From: Rhizobium leguminosarum
Lineage (GTDB): Bacteria > Pseudomonadota > Alphaproteobacteria > Rhizobiales > Rhizobiaceae
DNA length: 40,134 bases
NCBI RefSeq assembly: GCF_004123835.1
Contig: NZ_MZMU01000004.1
Coordinates: 1-40,134 of the forward strand
Reading direction: 5' to 3'
Shown here: in pieces, positions 10,246 to 19,970 of the stretch
Layout of the letters: every line of letters starts with the position of its first letter
How positions within the stretch are numbered: the first letter of the stretch is position 1
Program-made: the position numbers and the translations under genes
The notes under the pieces: model-generated
What the model saw: the letters and a program-made list of their open reading frames with translations, nothing else
What the model was told of the DNA's origin: nothing
Database searches by the model: none

Positions 10246-10433
10246 GCTCCCATATGTGGGCCTCACAAAAACTTGGCTGGCGCGCCCGCGTCATGCCGGT
10301 AAGACTCGAAAACAAGGGTGAGGCATGGGGTTGCGTTGCAATCCGTCCTGAGCCCGGTTTTGAATAATTTCATACTGATTCCGGGTCCGGCCTGTCCCCC
10401 AGAGACGCCGGAATTGGTAGCGCGGAGAAACGC

Positions 10434-11774
10434 ATGGCTTCTGCAGCGGAACAATTGGCATCCAACCTCAATTTTTCGACCTTCGCCAAAGCCGAGGATT
10501 TGAAGAAGCGCTTGTGGTTCACACTGGCAGCTCTCCTCGTCTACCGACTCGGCACGCATATTCCGCTTCCGGGTCTCAATCCCGAAGCCTATGCCCAGGC
10601 TTTCCGCGGCCAGGCAGGCGGCATTCTCGGCCTTTTCAACATGTTTTCGGGCGGCGCCGTTGAGCGCATGGCAATCTTCGCGCTCGGCATCATGCCCTAT
10701 ATCTCTGCCTCGATCATCGTGCAGCTGATGACCTCGGTCGTGCCGGCGCTCGAAAACCTCAAGAAGGAAGGCGAGCAGGGCCGTAAGATCATCAACCAGT
10801 ATACCCGCTACGGTACCGTTATCCTCGGCGCGCTGCAGGCCTATGGCATTGCCGCCGGCCTTGAAAGCGGCCAGGGCTTGGTCGTCGACCCAGGTTGGTT
10901 CTTCCGTGTTTCCACCGTTCTGACGCTGCTCGGCGGCACGATGTTCCTGATGTGGCTCGGCGAGCAGATCACCTCGCGCGGCATCGGCAACGGCATCTCG
11001 CTGATCATCTTCGCAGGCATCGCCGCCGGCCTTCCCACTGCTCTTGCCGGCACGCTCGAACTCGGCCGCACCGGCGCGCTGTCGACCCCGCTGATCCTGC
11101 TCGTGATCATCGTCGCGATCGCCGTCATCGCCATCATCGTCTTCGTCGAGCGCGCCCAGCGCCGGCTGCTGATCCAGTATCCGAAGCGCCAGGTCGGTAA
11201 CCGGATGTTCCAGGGCGATACGTCCCACCTGCCGTTGAAACTCAATACATCAGGTGTCATTCCGGCAATCTTCGCGTCGTCGCTGCTGCTTCTGCCGGCA
11301 ACGATTGCGGGCTTTGCCAGCACCACGGCAATGCCCTCCTGGGCGACATCGATCGTCGCGGCCCTCGGTCATGGCCAGCCACTCTATATGGTGCTCTATG
11401 CGGCGCTGATCGCCTTCTTCGCCTTCTTCTATACGGCCATCGTTTTCAATCCGAAGGATACGGCCGACAATCTGAAGAAGCATGGCGGCTTCATTCCCGG
11501 CATCCGTCCGGGCGACCGCACCGCCGAATATATCGACTACGTGCTGACCCGAATCACGGTGATCGGCGCGCTCTATCTAGTCTTCGTCTGCATCCTTCCG
11601 GAGATATTGGTGTCGCAAACCGGCATTCCATTAGCCCTTGGTGGGACTTCGCTTTTGATCGTGGTTAGCGTAACTCTTGATACGGTTGCACAGATCCAGG
11701 GTCACCTGATCGCGCAGCAATACGAAGGCCTGATCAAGAAATCGAAGTTGCGTGGAGGAAAGAGGGGGCGATGA
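10434..11774 (+). CDS. secY: Preprotein translocase subunit SecY
   Basis: SecY is the channel of the Sec translocon, moving unfolded proteins across or into the inner membrane with SecE, SecG and SecA. The 446-residue product is close to the E. coli length and has about ten hydrophobic segments. Family motifs are GTHIPLPG at about 38-45, [14 protein letters not shown] at about 64-77, [13 protein letters not shown] at about 85-97, [24 protein letters not shown], and [23 protein letters not shown] near the C-terminus. ATG 10434 follows GCGGAGAA. The stop overlaps the ATG of adk by four bases (ATGA), so the pair is probably co-translated. Confidence 0.98.
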   Translation: MASAAEQLASNLNFSTFAKAEDLKKRLWFTLAALLVYRLGTHIPLPGLNPEAYAQAFRGQAGGILGLFNMFSGGAVERMAIFALGIMPYISASIIVQLMTSVVPALENLKKEGEQGRKIINQYTRYGTVILGALQAYGIAAGLESGQGLVVDPGWFFRVSTVLTLLGGTMFLMWLGEQITSRGIGNGISLIIFAGIAAGLPTALAGTLELGRTGALSTPLILLVIIVAIAVIAIIVFVERAQRRLLIQYPKRQVGNRMFQGDTSHLPLKLNTSGVIPAIFASSLLLLPATIAGFASTTAMPSWATSIVAALGHGQPLYMVLYAALIAFFAFFYTAIVFNPKDTADNLKKHGGFIPGIRPGDRTAEYIDYVLTRITVIGALYLVFVCILPEILVSQTGIPLALGGTSLLIVVSVTLDTVAQIQGHLIAQQYEGLIKKSKLRGGKRGR

Positions 11775-12421
11775 GACTTATCCTTTTGGGGCCGCCGGGC
11801 GCGGGTAAGGGAACCCAGGCCCAGCGGATCGTGGAAAAGCACGGCATTCCGCAGCTTTCCACGGGGGACATGCTGCGTGCAGCGGTTAACGCCGGCACCG
11901 ATGTCGGCAAGCGTGCGAAGGCGGTCATGGACGCCGGCAAGCTCGTCTCGGATGAGATCGTCATTGCCATCGTTTCCGAGCGTATCGATCAACCCGATTG
12001 CGCCAACGGCTTCATCCTCGACGGCTTCCCCAGGACGCTCGTCCAGGCGGACGCCACCGAGGCGATGCTGAAGGCAAAAGGTCTCGACCTTTCGGTCGTC
12101 ATCGAATTCCGTGTCAATGATGACGAGCTGGTTCGTCGCGTTGCCGGTCGCTACTCCTGTGCACAGTGCGGCAGCGTCTATCACGATACCGATAAGGTTC
12201 CGGCTGCCGAGGGCGTGTGCGACAAGTGCGGTTTCACGCACTTCAAGCGCCGTCCTGATGACACTCCGGAGACCATGACGGCTCGGCTGCAGGTCTACTA
12301 CAAGGAGACCTCACCGCTGATCGGCTATTACCATGCCAAGGGCAAGCTCAAGTCCGTGGACGGCATGGCAGAAATCGATCGGGTGACCGCCGAGGTCGAA
12401 AGCATTCTTTCCAAGCTTTAA
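11771..12421 (+). CDS. adk: Adenylate kinase, zinc-LID type
   Basis: Adenylate kinase interconverts ATP + AMP and two ADP in the cytoplasm. The 216-residue product has the P-loop [10 protein letters not shown] at 7-16, the AMP-binding TGDMLR at 31-36, and DGFPRT at 84-89. The long LID carries four cysteines, C130 and C133 (CAQC) and C150 and C153 (CDKC), which predicts a bound structural zinc as in many Gram-positive and alphaproteobacterial enzymes and unlike E. coli Adk. Its start lies inside the secY stop. The 222 bp that follow, before rpsM, are non-coding. Confidence 0.98.
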   Translation: MRLILLGPPGAGKGTQAQRIVEKHGIPQLSTGDMLRAAVNAGTDVGKRAKAVMDAGKLVSDEIVIAIVSERIDQPDCANGFILDGFPRTLVQADATEAMLKAKGLDLSVVIEFRVNDDELVRRVAGRYSCAQCGSVYHDTDKVPAAEGVCDKCGFTHFKRRPDDTPETMTARLQVYYKETSPLIGYYHAKGKLKSVDGMAEIDRVTAEVESILSKL

Positions 12422-12643
12422 GGCTTTGAAAATAAACTTGGCGGAACGGTTGCTTTTCAGCAGTGATTCCGCTAAACACCGCGCCAACTCGCGACATTCC
12501 ATGCGATCGGCGCGGATTTCCCAGGGAAGTCCGGGTGCGGTCGTTTTGACATGTTACGGACTTAAATCTGAACGGGCGGTTCTCAAGAGCCGCATAACGA
12601 AGCCCACTTGCCGGATGGCAACTGGAATGCAAGGAGAACAGGC
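12422..12643 (+). promoter_or_regulatory. Leader region upstream of rpsM
   Basis: This gap between adk and rpsM holds an imperfect hairpin (GCGGAA 12441-12446 with TTCCGC 12467-12472, no T run), an exact TTGACA at 12546-12551 without a good -10 at normal spacing, and an 8-bp stem (GCGGTTCT 12576-12583 with AGAGCCGC 12586-12593, one wobble) about 50 bases before the rpsM start. A promoter and leader for the alpha-type block are expected here. The individual signals are weak. Confidence 0.35.
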
Positions 12644-13012
12644 GTGGCACGTATCGCTGGCGTCAACATCCCGACTGCGAAGCGCGTTGTTATCGCGTTG
12701 ACCTACATTCACGGGATCGGTCCGAAATTCGCACGGGAAATCGTCGAAAAGGTCGGTATCCCGGCCGAACGTCGTGTGCATCAGCTGACGGACGCAGAAG
12801 TCCTTCAGATCCGCGAAGCCATCGACCGTGACTATCAGGTCGAAGGCGATCTTCGTCGCGATACCGCGATGAACATCAAGCGTCTGATGGATCTCGGCTG
12901 CTACCGCGGCCTGCGTCATCGCCGCGGTCTTCCGGTCCGCGGTCAGCGCACGCACACCAATGCCCGCACCCGCAAGGGTCCGGCAAAGGCAATCGCTGGC
13001 AAGAAGAAGTAA
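12644..13012 (+). CDS. rpsM: 30S ribosomal protein S13
   Basis: S13 sits at the top of the 30S head, contacts P-site tRNA and forms the B1 bridges. The 122-residue product starts [14 protein letters not shown], has [13 protein letters not shown] at about 20-32 and ends with [22 protein letters not shown]. The start is GTG at 12644, supported by AAGGAG at 12631-12636 and by the conserved MARIAGV N-terminus. The open frame runs 12 codons further up to an ATG at 12608 that lacks family support. Confidence 0.97.
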   Translation: MARIAGVNIPTAKRVVIALTYIHGIGPKFAREIVEKVGIPAERRVHQLTDAEVLQIREAIDRDYQVEGDLRRDTAMNIKRLMDLGCYRGLRHRRGLPVRGQRTHTNARTRKGPAKAIAGKKK

Positions 13013-13033
13013 TTTCCGGGAAACCGGGGTGGG

Positions 13034-13062
13034 GAGGCTGGCGGTCTGCGCCGGCCTCTTTT
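13034..13062 (+). terminator. Hairpin attenuator between rpsM and rpsK
   Basis: GAGGCTGGCG (13034-13043) pairs with CGCCGGCCTC (13049-13058) in a 10-bp stem with one T-G wobble and a five-base loop, followed by TTTT (13059-13062). It lies 22 bases after rpsM in a 133-bp gap. By structure it should terminate a fraction of transcripts before rpsK-rpoA-rplQ. Confidence 0.75.
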
Positions 13063-13145
13063 GAGTTTGGAGCGGGACCATATAGGCGCCGTTCCGGTGT
13101 AGCCGCTGGCATTACGGCGGTGAAGAGATCAACGAAAGGAATACC

Positions 13146-13535
13146 ATGGCTAAGGAAGCCGTCCGCGTTCGCCGTCGTGAGCGCAAGAATATCTCGTCGG
13201 GTGTCGCTCACGTCAACTCGACCTTCAACAACACGATGATCACCATCACCGATGCGCAGGGCAATGCGATCGCTTGGTCGTCGGCTGGCGCCAAGGGCTT
13301 CAAGGGCTCGCGCAAGTCGACCCCGTTCGCTGCTCAGATCGCTGCCGAAGACTGCGCCAAGAAGGCCCAGGAGCACGGCATGAAGTCGCTGGAAGTCGAA
13401 GTCTGCGGTCCGGGTTCGGGTCGTGAATCGGCTCTGCGCGCGCTCCAGGCTGCAGGTTTCATGATCACGTCCATCCGCGACGTGACCCCGATCCCGCACA
13501 ATGGCTGCCGTCCGCGCAAGAAGCGCCGCGTCTGA
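13146..13535 (+). CDS. rpsK: 30S ribosomal protein S11
   Basis: S11 lies on the 30S platform and helps shape the E-site mRNA path. The 129-residue product has [27 protein letters not shown] at about 20-46, [12 protein letters not shown] and the C-terminal signature [25 protein letters not shown] at 13135-13140 precedes ATG 13146. rpsD, often between rpsK and rpoA in enterobacteria, is absent here, which is usual for alphaproteobacteria. Confidence 0.98.
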   Translation: MAKEAVRVRRRERKNISSGVAHVNSTFNNTMITITDAQGNAIAWSSAGAKGFKGSRKSTPFAAQIAAEDCAKKAQEHGMKSLEVEVCGPGSGRESALRALQAAGFMITSIRDVTPIPHNGCRPRKKRRV

Positions 13536-13548
13536 TCATCGCTCTCGT

Positions 13549-13582
13549 CACCGGTGAGCGCCTGCGCGCTCCCGGTGGTTTT
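13549..13582 (+). terminator. Hairpin attenuator between rpsK and rpoA
   Basis: CACCGG (13549-13554) pairs with CCGGTG (13572-13577). After a bulged T, GAGCG (13556-13560) pairs with CGCTC (13567-13571), which gives an 11-bp stem with a six-base loop. GTTTTC follows (T run 13579-13582). The element is in the 97-bp gap before rpoA. Confidence 0.7.
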
Positions 13583-13632
13583 CAAGCTCGGTTGCCACGA
13601 TTGGATGGTGGCAACGAACGGAAGGCAAACTC

Positions 13633-14643
13633 ATGATTCAGAAGAACTGGCAGGAACTGATCAAGCCGAACAAGGTGGAGTTCTCTTCGAGCTCGCGCAC
13701 CAGGGCGACGCTTGTTGCCGAACCGCTGGAGCGCGGCTTCGGCCTCACCCTCGGCAACGCGCTTCGCCGCGTTCTGCTCTCCTCGCTGCGCGGTGCTGCC
13801 GTCACGGCGGTGCAGATCGATGGCGTGCTGCATGAATTCTCCTCGATTCCGGGCGTCCGCGAAGACGTGACGGACATCGTGCTCAACATCAAGGAAATCG
13901 CCATCAAGATGGATGGCGACGACGCAAAGCGCATGGTCGTGCGTAAGCAGGGCCCGGGCGTTGTCACGGCTGGAGACATTCAGACGGTCGGCGATATCGA
14001 AATCCTCAACCCAGAGCATGTCATCTGCACGCTCGACGAGGGCGCCGAGATCCGCATGGAATTCACCGTCAACAACGGCAAGGGCTATGTTCCGGCCGAA
14101 CGCAATCGTGCGGAAGATGCTCCGATCGGTCTCATCCCGGTCGACAGCCTCTATTCGCCGGTCAAGAAGGTGTCCTACAAGGTTGAAAATACCCGCGAAG
14201 GACAGGTTCTCGACTACGACAAGCTGAATATGACCATCGAAACCGATGGCTCGATCACCGGCGAAGACGCCGTCGCTTTTGCGGCGCGCATCCTCCAGGA
14301 TCAGCTTGGCGTCTTCGTCAACTTCGACGAGCCGCAGAAGGAAACCGAAGAGGAAGCAGTCACCGAACTCGCTTTCAACCCGGCTCTCCTGAAGAAGGTG
14401 GACGAACTCGAACTGTCGGTCCGTTCGGCAAACTGCCTGAAGAACGACAACATCGTCTACATCGGCGACCTCATTCAGAAGACCGAAGCAGAAATGCTCC
14501 GCACACCGAATTTTGGTCGCAAGTCGCTGAACGAAATCAAGGAAGTTCTCGCTTCCATGGGCCTGCACCTCGGCATGGAAGTGCCGGCATGGCCGCCTGA
14601 GAACATCGAAGATCTCGCCAAGCGTTACGAAGACCAGTACTGA
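13633..14643 (+). CDS. rpoA: DNA-directed RNA polymerase subunit alpha
   Basis: The alpha subunit dimerises to nucleate RNA polymerase assembly, and its C-terminal domain binds UP elements and activators. The 336-residue product has the N-terminal domain with [20 protein letters not shown] at about 36-55, a linker near 240-255, and a C-terminal domain with [21 protein letters not shown] and [21 protein letters not shown]. The arginine of VRSANCLK corresponds to the UP-element-contacting residue of E. coli. The 177 bp before rplQ contain a further stem-loop. Confidence 0.98.
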   Translation: MIQKNWQELIKPNKVEFSSSSRTRATLVAEPLERGFGLTLGNALRRVLLSSLRGAAVTAVQIDGVLHEFSSIPGVREDVTDIVLNIKEIAIKMDGDDAKRMVVRKQGPGVVTAGDIQTVGDIEILNPEHVICTLDEGAEIRMEFTVNNGKGYVPAERNRAEDAPIGLIPVDSLYSPVKKVSYKVENTREGQVLDYDKLNMTIETDGSITGEDAVAFAARILQDQLGVFVNFDEPQKETEEEAVTELAFNPALLKKVDELELSVRSANCLKNDNIVYIGDLIQKTEAEMLRTPNFGRKSLNEIKEVLASMGLHLGMEVPAWPPENIEDLAKRYEDQY

Positions 14644-14704
14644 GCGGCGTGAGGAAAAGTGTAAAGCGGTTTTCCGCCCGCACGCCGATCGCAAGAACAT
14701 AACA

Positions 14705-14730
14705 AAAGGCAGGCTCTTTCGGCTGCCTTT
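14705..14730 (+). terminator. Weak hairpin between rpoA and rplQ
   Basis: AAAGGCAG (14705-14712) pairs with CTGCCTTT (14723-14730) around a ten-base loop. The T bases lie inside the stem and CCCC follows, so it lacks a proper T tract. It may be an RNA-processing or stability element rather than a terminator. Confidence 0.4.
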
Positions 14731-14820
14731 CCCCGTCAAACAGCAGGCCGATCGCCTGCATGTGCCAGGAAACAGCAGGCCCACTTAGCGTAAGGGCACC
14801 TGCATTAAAGGAGAATAGCA

Positions 14821-15243
14821 ATGCGCCATGGTAAAGCCGGCCGCAAGCTGAATAGAACTGCAAGCCACCGCAAGGCGATGTTCGCCAACATGGCGGCTTC
14901 GCTGATTACCCACGAGCAGATCGTCACGACCCTGCCGAAGGCCAAGGAAATCCGCCCGATCGTCGAGAAGCTCGTCACGCTCGGCAAGCGCGGCGACCTG
15001 CACGCTCGCCGTCAGGCGATCTCGCAGATCCGTGATGCCGCTGTCGTCTCGAAGCTGTTCGACACGATCGCAACGCGCTACGCCACCCGCAACGGCGGCT
15101 ACCTGCGCATCATGAAGGCCGGCTTCCGTCAGGGCGACAATGCCGCCATGGCTGTGATCGAATTCGTGGACCGCGATGCCTATGCCAAGGGCGCAGCCGA
15201 CAAGGCCCGCGTCGCTGCCGAAGAGCAGGCCGTCGCCGCTTAA
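14821..15243 (+). CDS. rplQ: 50S ribosomal protein L17
   Basis: L17 sits near the tunnel exit. The 140-residue product has the conserved N-terminus [38 protein letters not shown] at about 35-52 and [26 protein letters not shown]. The last 20 residues are an alanine-rich extension that is not part of the conserved core. GGAG at 14810-14813 precedes ATG 14821. It ends the ribosomal cluster, followed by the strongest terminator in the window. Confidence 0.97.
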   Translation: MRHGKAGRKLNRTASHRKAMFANMAASLITHEQIVTTLPKAKEIRPIVEKLVTLGKRGDLHARRQAISQIRDAAVVSKLFDTIATRYATRNGGYLRIMKAGFRQGDNAAMAVIEFVDRDAYAKGAADKARVAAEEQAVAA

Positions 15244-15266
15244 GTCATCCGCTCCGGCGGAAACAG

Positions 15267-15300
15267 AACAGCCGGGCTGCGAAGCCCGGCTGTTTTTGTT
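15267..15300 (+). terminator. Strong intrinsic terminator after rplQ
   Basis: AACAGCCGGGCT (15267-15278) pairs perfectly with AGCCCGGCTGTT (15283-15294) around a GCGA tetraloop (GNRA type), followed by TTTGTT. It ends the rpsM-rpsK-rpoA-rplQ unit. Confidence 0.92.
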
Positions 15301-15309
15301 TCCGATATA

Positions 15310-15748
15310 GTGACGGGAACGGCTCCATTGCGCAAAATCATTCAGACTCGCTCTCCGCAGATCCTTCGTCTGGCCGCCCTGTTTCTTGTTATCGTTCTCG
15401 GGCTGGTGCTCCGCAGGTTTGGCTATGCGGCCGATCTGCCTTTCATCGTCGTCAAATATGGTGGATCGGCACTCTGGGGGAGCGATGGTCTATCTGCTCG
15501 TGGCGCTGTTTGTCGCAAGGTCACGGCCACCAGCAATTGCTGTCACAGCGCTGTTCATAGCGATCTCAGTGAAATTGTTCCGGCTCTATCACACGCCCTG
15601 GCTCGACGCGTTTCGGCTGACCACGGCAGGCGCGCTGCTGCTTGGCCGGGTATTTTCGCTTTGGAACATGGCGGCTTATGCAATCGGCATAGCCGCGGCC
15701 TGCGCCTTCGATCCGGCACGCCGGACTGAGTTGCGTCCTCGCCGCTAA
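15310..15748 (+). pseudogene. DUF2809 family membrane protein, split by a +1 frameshift
   Basis: No single frame encodes the whole protein. The frame from GTG 15310 reads RSPQILRLAALFLVIVLG, then RRFGYAADLPFIVVKYGGSALWG, and then loses sense. The next frame picks up at once with AMVYLLVALFVA, LYHTPWLDAFRLTTAGALLLG and FSLWNMAAYAIGIAAACAFD. Joined, these match the layout I know for DUF2809, small proteins with about four membrane segments and a KYxGxALWAxMVY core. The junction is a run of five G at 15476-15480; four G would restore W-G-A-M-V-Y. It may be a decayed gene, a phase-variable tract, a programmed shift or a sequencing error. The function of the family is unknown. Confidence 0.75.
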
Positions 15749-15758
15749 ACCTGCCGTC

Positions 15759-16415
15759 TCACGAAACAGACGCCACTGCGCGATTGCGCGTCCGCCCTTT
15801 GCCCTTCTGCCTGCTGCGTGCAATCGGCCGATAGGAGCGGTAGAGGATGAGCGCAATGATCAACCCGACATAGATATATTGCTCGAGGTCGAGGATCTTG
15901 GTCGAGAGTGCGAAGTGCAGCGCCCCGCAGGCGGCGATGATGTAGACGAGGCGATGCAGCCAGATCCAGTTCTTGCCCAGGCGGCGGATCGAGAAATTGT
16001 TGGATGTCAGCGCCAGCGGAATGAGCATCGCAAGGCCTGCCATGCCGAACATGATGAAGGGGCGCTTCAGCACGTCGTTGATGACGGCGGGAATATCCAT
16101 CGCCTGGTCGAGCACCATGTAGACGGTGAAATGCATCAGCGCGTAGTAGAAGGTCAGCAGGCCGAGCGCACGGCGATAGCGCAGATAGTTCCAGCCGAAG
16201 AGCTCGCGGGCAGGGGAGACGGCAAGTGTTGCGATCAGGAAACGGATCGTCCAGATGCCGAGGAAAAGCTCGAAGGTCTTGACCGGATCGGCGCCGAGCT
16301 GATCGGTCGCGCCGAGATAGAAAGTCCAGGCCGCAGGCACGAGCCCGACGACATAAAGCAGCCAGACGGAAGCGGGCTGCCAGCGCTTCGAGATGGCGAG
16401 CGACAGTTCCGCCAT
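15759..16415 (-). CDS. msrQ: Heme-binding membrane subunit MsrQ of the MsrPQ system
   Basis: MsrQ is the inner-membrane heme b protein that passes electrons from the respiratory chain to periplasmic MsrP. The 218-residue product has about six hydrophobic segments of the ferric-reductase-like fold, with histidines in YYALMHFTVYMV, NWIWLHRLVYI and GALHFALS placed as heme ligands in the family. It also has the conserved LGIWTIRFLIATLAVSPAREL. The start ATG at 16415 shares one base with the msrP stop (TGATG), so translation is coupled. Starts further upstream lie inside msrP and are rejected. The C-terminal tail is basic and probably cytoplasmic. Confidence 0.93.
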   Translation of the reverse strand: MAELSLAISKRWQPASVWLLYVVGLVPAAWTFYLGATDQLGADPVKTFELFLGIWTIRFLIATLAVSPARELFGWNYLRYRRALGLLTFYYALMHFTVYMVLDQAMDIPAVINDVLKRPFIMFGMAGLAMLIPLALTSNNFSIRRLGKNWIWLHRLVYIIAACGALHFALSTKILDLEQYIYVGLIIALILYRSYRPIARSRQKGKGRTRNRAVASVS

Positions 16416-17362
16416 CAGAAATTCGCCTTCAGGTCCATGCCGGCATAAAGGCTCGCCACCTCGTCGGCATAACCGTTGAAGGGCAGGGTGGGGTGGCGGC
16501 TCGCGCCGAAGAAGCCGCTCTCGCCGATGCGCCGTTCGGTCGCCTGGCTCCAACGCGGATGGTCGACCTCAGGGTTGACGTTGGCGTAGAAGCCGTATTC
16601 CTGCGGATTGGTGACCTGCCAGGTATTCTTCGGCTGCTGGTCGGTGAGTGTGATCCTGACGATCGACTTGATGCCCTTGAAGCCGTATTTCCACGGTACG
16701 ACGAGGCGGATCGGCGCGCCGTTCTGGTTCGGCAGCGTTTCGCCATAGAGCCCGACGGCAAGCAGCGTCAGCGGATGGCGCGCCTCATCCAGGCGCAGAC
16801 CCTCGACATAGGGCCAGTCGAGCGACTGGAAGAAGCCTTTCTGCCCCGGCATCTCGTCTGGCCGCACGACGGTTTCGAAGGCGACGTATTTGGCGCTGCC
16901 GAGTGGCTCCACCTTGTCGAGCAGCGATGCCAGCGGAAAGCCGTCCCAGGGGATGACCATCGACCAGGCCTCGACGCAACGCATGCGGTAGGTGCGCTCC
17001 TCGATCGGGAATTCCTTCATCAGCGCCTCGAGGTCGAAGGTGCCTGGCTTGTTGACCATGCCGTCGACCTTGATCGTCCAGGGCAGCGGCTTGAAATCGC
17101 CGGAAAGAGCTGCGGGATCGCCCTTGTCGAGGCCGAACTCATAGAAATTATTGTAGGTCGTGACGTCCTTGATCGGCGTCGGTTTCTCGTCGACCTTGTA
17201 CTTGCTCTCAACGGCGGAGAGGGCCGCAGCACTCGCCTTGCCGGCGCTATAGAGCCCCATAGCGCCAAGCGCCGCCGCGCTCAGGAATTCACGACGGCGC
17301 ACATAGATCTGGCGCGGCGTGATCTCCGATGACGCGATCTTCGGTGGACGATAGGTTGGCAT
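16415..17362 (-). CDS. msrP: Periplasmic methionine sulfoxide reductase catalytic subunit MsrP
   Basis: MsrP is a molybdopterin enzyme that reduces methionine sulfoxide in oxidised periplasmic proteins, with electrons from MsrQ. The 315-residue product has a twin-arginine signal ([21 protein letters not shown], split here as VRRREFL at 21-27 and the hydrophobic stretch after it), and the cofactor-binding cysteine C129 in [15 protein letters not shown]. It also has the conserved [21 protein letters not shown] and the C-terminal [21 protein letters not shown] 17362 follows GAGGAGG at about 17371-17377. The upstream open frame to 17680 has no signal peptide or family match. Confidence 0.95.
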   Translation of the reverse strand: MPTYRPPKIASSEITPRQIYVRRREFLSAAALGAMGLYSAGKASAAALSAVESKYKVDEKPTPIKDVTTYNNFYEFGLDKGDPAALSGDFKPLPWTIKVDGMVNKPGTFDLEALMKEFPIEERTYRMRCVEAWSMVIPWDGFPLASLLDKVEPLGSAKYVAFETVVRPDEMPGQKGFFQSLDWPYVEGLRLDEARHPLTLLAVGLYGETLPNQNGAPIRLVVPWKYGFKGIKSIVRITLTDQQPKNTWQVTNPQEYGFYANVNPEVDHPRWSQATERRIGESGFFGASRHPTLPFNGYADEVASLYAGMDLKANF

Positions 17363-17696
17363 GTCGAAACCTCCTCGGCGGATATCCTGAAATATAGCCC
17401 TTAAACGAACCGCCGGCATGTCTAGATTAGTGTCTAAGCCTTGAATATTGCTGACGGGAAGCCAATTTTTTGTGTTCGACCGTGATGGAATAGGCTGTAA
17501 CAAAACGCCGCGTCGAATCGTATATAATCGATGGGCCTCGTGGCGCTTCTCCCCGGCGTACCGGATTTGGGCTTCCCGGTAGTGACAGCGTCCGTCGATT
17601 GGATTAGGACAATCCAAAAAGCAGCGTTTGCCCGGCCCGCAGGCTCCATGCCGCCCCGCTTCGCCTGATAATTCCGACACGTTGAGGAAAACACCG
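17363..17696. promoter_or_regulatory. Divergent msrP/ilvD intergenic region
   Basis: This 334-bp gap holds no gene. It contains a TATAAT at 17523-17528 without a good -35 at 17 bp, and a perfect inverted repeat TTGGATT (17599-17605), AGGAC, AATCCAA (17611-17617) that lies 80-98 bases before the ilvD start. The repeat is a candidate operator for ilvD. No regulator is assigned. Confidence 0.4.
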
Positions 17697-19535
17697 ATGC
17701 CAGTTTACCGTTCCAGAACCACGACCCATGGCCGCAACATGGCGGGTGCCCGCGGCCTTTGGCGCGCCACGGGCATGAAGGATTCGGATTTCGGCAAGCC
17801 GATCATCGCGGTGGTGAATTCCTTCACCCAGTTCGTGCCCGGCCACGTGCACCTGAAGGACCTTGGCCAGCTCGTTGCCCGCGAGATCGAGGCGGCAGGC
17901 GGTGTCGCCAAGGAGTTCAACACGATCGCCGTCGATGACGGTATCGCCATGGGTCATGACGGCATGCTTTATTCGCTGCCCTCGCGGGAGCTCATCGCCG
18001 ACAGCGTCGAATACATGGTCAATGCCCATTGCGCCGACGCCATGGTCTGCATCTCCAACTGCGACAAGATCACCCCCGGCATGCTGATGGCGTCGCTGCG
18101 CCTCAATATCCCGACCGTCTTCGTCTCAGGCGGTCCAATGGAAGCCGGCAAGGTCGTGCTGCATGGCAAGACGCATGCGCTCGACCTCGTCGATGCCATG
18201 GTCGCCGCAGCCGATGACAAGATCAGCGACGAGGACGTCCAGACCATCGAGCGCTCTGCCTGTCCGACCTGCGGCTCCTGCTCCGGCATGTTCACCGCCA
18301 ATTCGATGAACTGCCTGACGGAAGCGCTCGGCCTGTCGCTGCCCGGCAACGGCTCGACGCTTGCTACCCACGCCGACCGCAAGCGCCTCTTCGTCGAGGC
18401 CGGCCATCTGATCGTCGATCTCGCCCGCCGCTATTACGAGCAGGACGACGTCAAGGCGTTGCCGCGCAATATCGCTTCCAAGCAGGCCTTCGAGAATGCC
18501 ATGACGCTCGATATCGCCATGGGCGGTTCCACCAATACGGTCCTGCACATCCTTGCCGCCGCACATGAAGGCGAGGTCGATTTCACCATGGCCGATATCG
18601 ACGCGCTGTCGCGCCGCGTACCGTGCCTGTCGAAGGTCGCCCCCGCCAAGAGCGATGTGCACATGGAAGACGTCCACCGCGCCGGCGGCATCATGTCGAT
18701 CCTCGGCGAACTCGACAAGGGCGGTCTCTTGAACCGCGATTGCCCGACCGTGCATGCCGAGACGCTGGGCGATGCGATCGACCGCTGGGATATCACCCGC
18801 ACCAACAGCGAAACCGTTCGGAACTTCTATCGTGCCGCTCCCGGCGGCATCCCGACCCAGGTCGCCTTCAGCCAGGAAGCGCGTTGGGACGATCTCGACA
18901 CCGACCGTGAGAACGGCGTCATCCGCTCGGTCGAGCATCCCTTCTCCAAGGATGGTGGCCTTGCCGTGCTCAAGGGCAACCTTGCGATTGACGGCTGCAT
19001 CGTCAAGACCGCCGGCGTCGATGAATCGATCCTGAAGTTCTCCGGCCCGGCTCGCGTCTTCGAAAGCCAGGATGCGTCGGTCAAGGCGATCCTTGCCAAC
19101 GAGGTGAAGGCCGGCGATGTCGTCGTCATCCGCTACGAAGGCCCGAAGGGCGGCCCGGGCATGCAGGAAATGCTCTATCCGACGAGCTATCTGAAGTCGA
19201 AGGGCCTCGGCAAGGCTTGTGCGCTGATCACCGACGGCCGCTTCTCCGGCGGCACTTCCGGCCTCTCGATCGGCCACGCTTCGCCGGAGGCGGCAAATGG
19301 CGGCACGATCGGCCTGGTGCGCGAAGGCGACATGATCGACATCGACATCCCGAACCGCACCATCAGCCTGCGTGTCAGCGAGACCGAACTCGCCGCCCGC
19401 CGCGCCGAGCAGGACGCCAAGGGCTGGTATCCCACAGAAGTGCGTAAGCGCAACGTCACGACCGCGCTGAAGGCCTACGCCGCCTTCGCAACGAGTGCGG
19501 ACCGCGGCGCCGTGCGCGATCTGAACGCCCGCTGA
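17697..19535 (+). CDS. ilvD: Dihydroxy-acid dehydratase
   Basis: IlvD dehydrates 2,3-dihydroxy-isovalerate and 2,3-dihydroxy-3-methylvalerate to the 2-keto acids for valine, leucine and isoleucine synthesis. It uses an iron-sulfur cluster and Mg2+. The 612-residue product has the length of the E. coli enzyme. Cluster and active-site motifs are [12 protein letters not shown] (C118, C122, K124) and [18 protein letters not shown] (from C189), then [17 protein letters not shown] and [22 protein letters not shown] 17697 ([12 protein letters not shown]) follows TTGAGGAAAA at about 17682-17691. The frame is open 23 codons further up without a ribosome site. Confidence 0.97.
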   Translation: MPVYRSRTTTHGRNMAGARGLWRATGMKDSDFGKPIIAVVNSFTQFVPGHVHLKDLGQLVAREIEAAGGVAKEFNTIAVDDGIAMGHDGMLYSLPSRELIADSVEYMVNAHCADAMVCISNCDKITPGMLMASLRLNIPTVFVSGGPMEAGKVVLHGKTHALDLVDAMVAAADDKISDEDVQTIERSACPTCGSCSGMFTANSMNCLTEALGLSLPGNGSTLATHADRKRLFVEAGHLIVDLARRYYEQDDVKALPRNIASKQAFENAMTLDIAMGGSTNTVLHILAAAHEGEVDFTMADIDALSRRVPCLSKVAPAKSDVHMEDVHRAGGIMSILGELDKGGLLNRDCPTVHAETLGDAIDRWDITRTNSETVRNFYRAAPGGIPTQVAFSQEARWDDLDTDRENGVIRSVEHPFSKDGGLAVLKGNLAIDGCIVKTAGVDESILKFSGPARVFESQDASVKAILANEVKAGDVVVIRYEGPKGGPGMQEMLYPTSYLKSKGLGKACALITDGRFSGGTSGLSIGHASPEAANGGTIGLVREGDMIDIDIPNRTISLRVSETELAARRAEQDAKGWYPTEVRKRNVTTALKAYAAFATSADRGAVRDLNAR

Positions 19536-19580
19536 CTCATCTGAACCGACGACCTACTGATTAAAAGTCAGCTGCTCTTC

Positions 19581-19617
19581 CAACCGGTCGCTTTCAAAGC
19601 GGCCGGTTGATGTTTTT
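19581..19617 (+). terminator. ilvD terminator overlapping the end of the convergent gene
   Basis: Bases 19581-19593 pair with 19597-19609 in a 13-bp stem (one T-G wobble at 19588/19602) with the loop TCA, then ATG and TTTTT (19613-19617). The stem covers the last codons and stop of the - strand gene at 19594-19947. Confidence 0.85.
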
Positions 19618-19947
19618 ATAAGACTCGCCGAGCTGCTTCAGCCGCTCGTCATAGGCAGCCTTGATGCAAGTTGCATCGGCCCCACATTCCTGCCGTTTCT
19701 TCAGCCAGGCCGTCTGTTCGTCCTGTAAGGTTCCGCGCGAACCCATCGCCAGCAGGCCGGAGAGCAGCTCGAAAGTCGTCACCATCTTCACATCGGCGTC
19801 GTTGAGCGCGCGGTTGTCGCAGATCGCTTTTTCATCCGCCTTCAATTCTTTCGCATCGCAATCGAAGCTTGCTGCCTGTGCCAGGTTCGATGCAATGAGC
19901 AGGATCGCAAAGCCGAGGGCCGCTGTCGTCGTTCTGGTCGTGATCAT
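19594..19947 (-). CDS. Secreted LprI-like (DUF1311) protein
   Basis: This is a 117-residue protein with an N-terminal signal peptide (ITTRTTTAALGFAILLIAS, cleavage likely after AQAA near residue 26). The mature domain has the DUF1311/LprI pattern: FDCDAKELKADEKAICDN, LNDADVKM, and TAWLKKRQECGADATCIKAAYDERL, with four cysteines probably forming disulfides. LprI of Mycobacterium inhibits lysozyme, but the domain is widespread and this activity is not shown for most members. It is convergent with ilvD and lies downstream of the DUF1232 gene on the same strand, 23 bp away. Confidence 0.8.
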   Translation of the reverse strand: MITTRTTTAALGFAILLIASNLAQAASFDCDAKELKADEKAICDNRALNDADVKMVTTFELLSGLLAMGSRGTLQDEQTAWLKKRQECGADATCIKAAYDERLKQLGESYKNINRPL

Positions 19948-19970
19948 TCATATGTTCCTATTGCTGCCGG

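Noticed and set aside
12546..12551. TTGACA upstream of rpsM as a confident promoter
   Set aside because: The AT-rich stretch that could be a -10 starts only 10-11 bases later, too close for a standard promoter.
17523..17528. TATAAT as the ilvD promoter
   Set aside because: No acceptable -35 lies 16-18 bp upstream, and it is 170 bp from the gene. It is kept only as a note in the intergenic entry.
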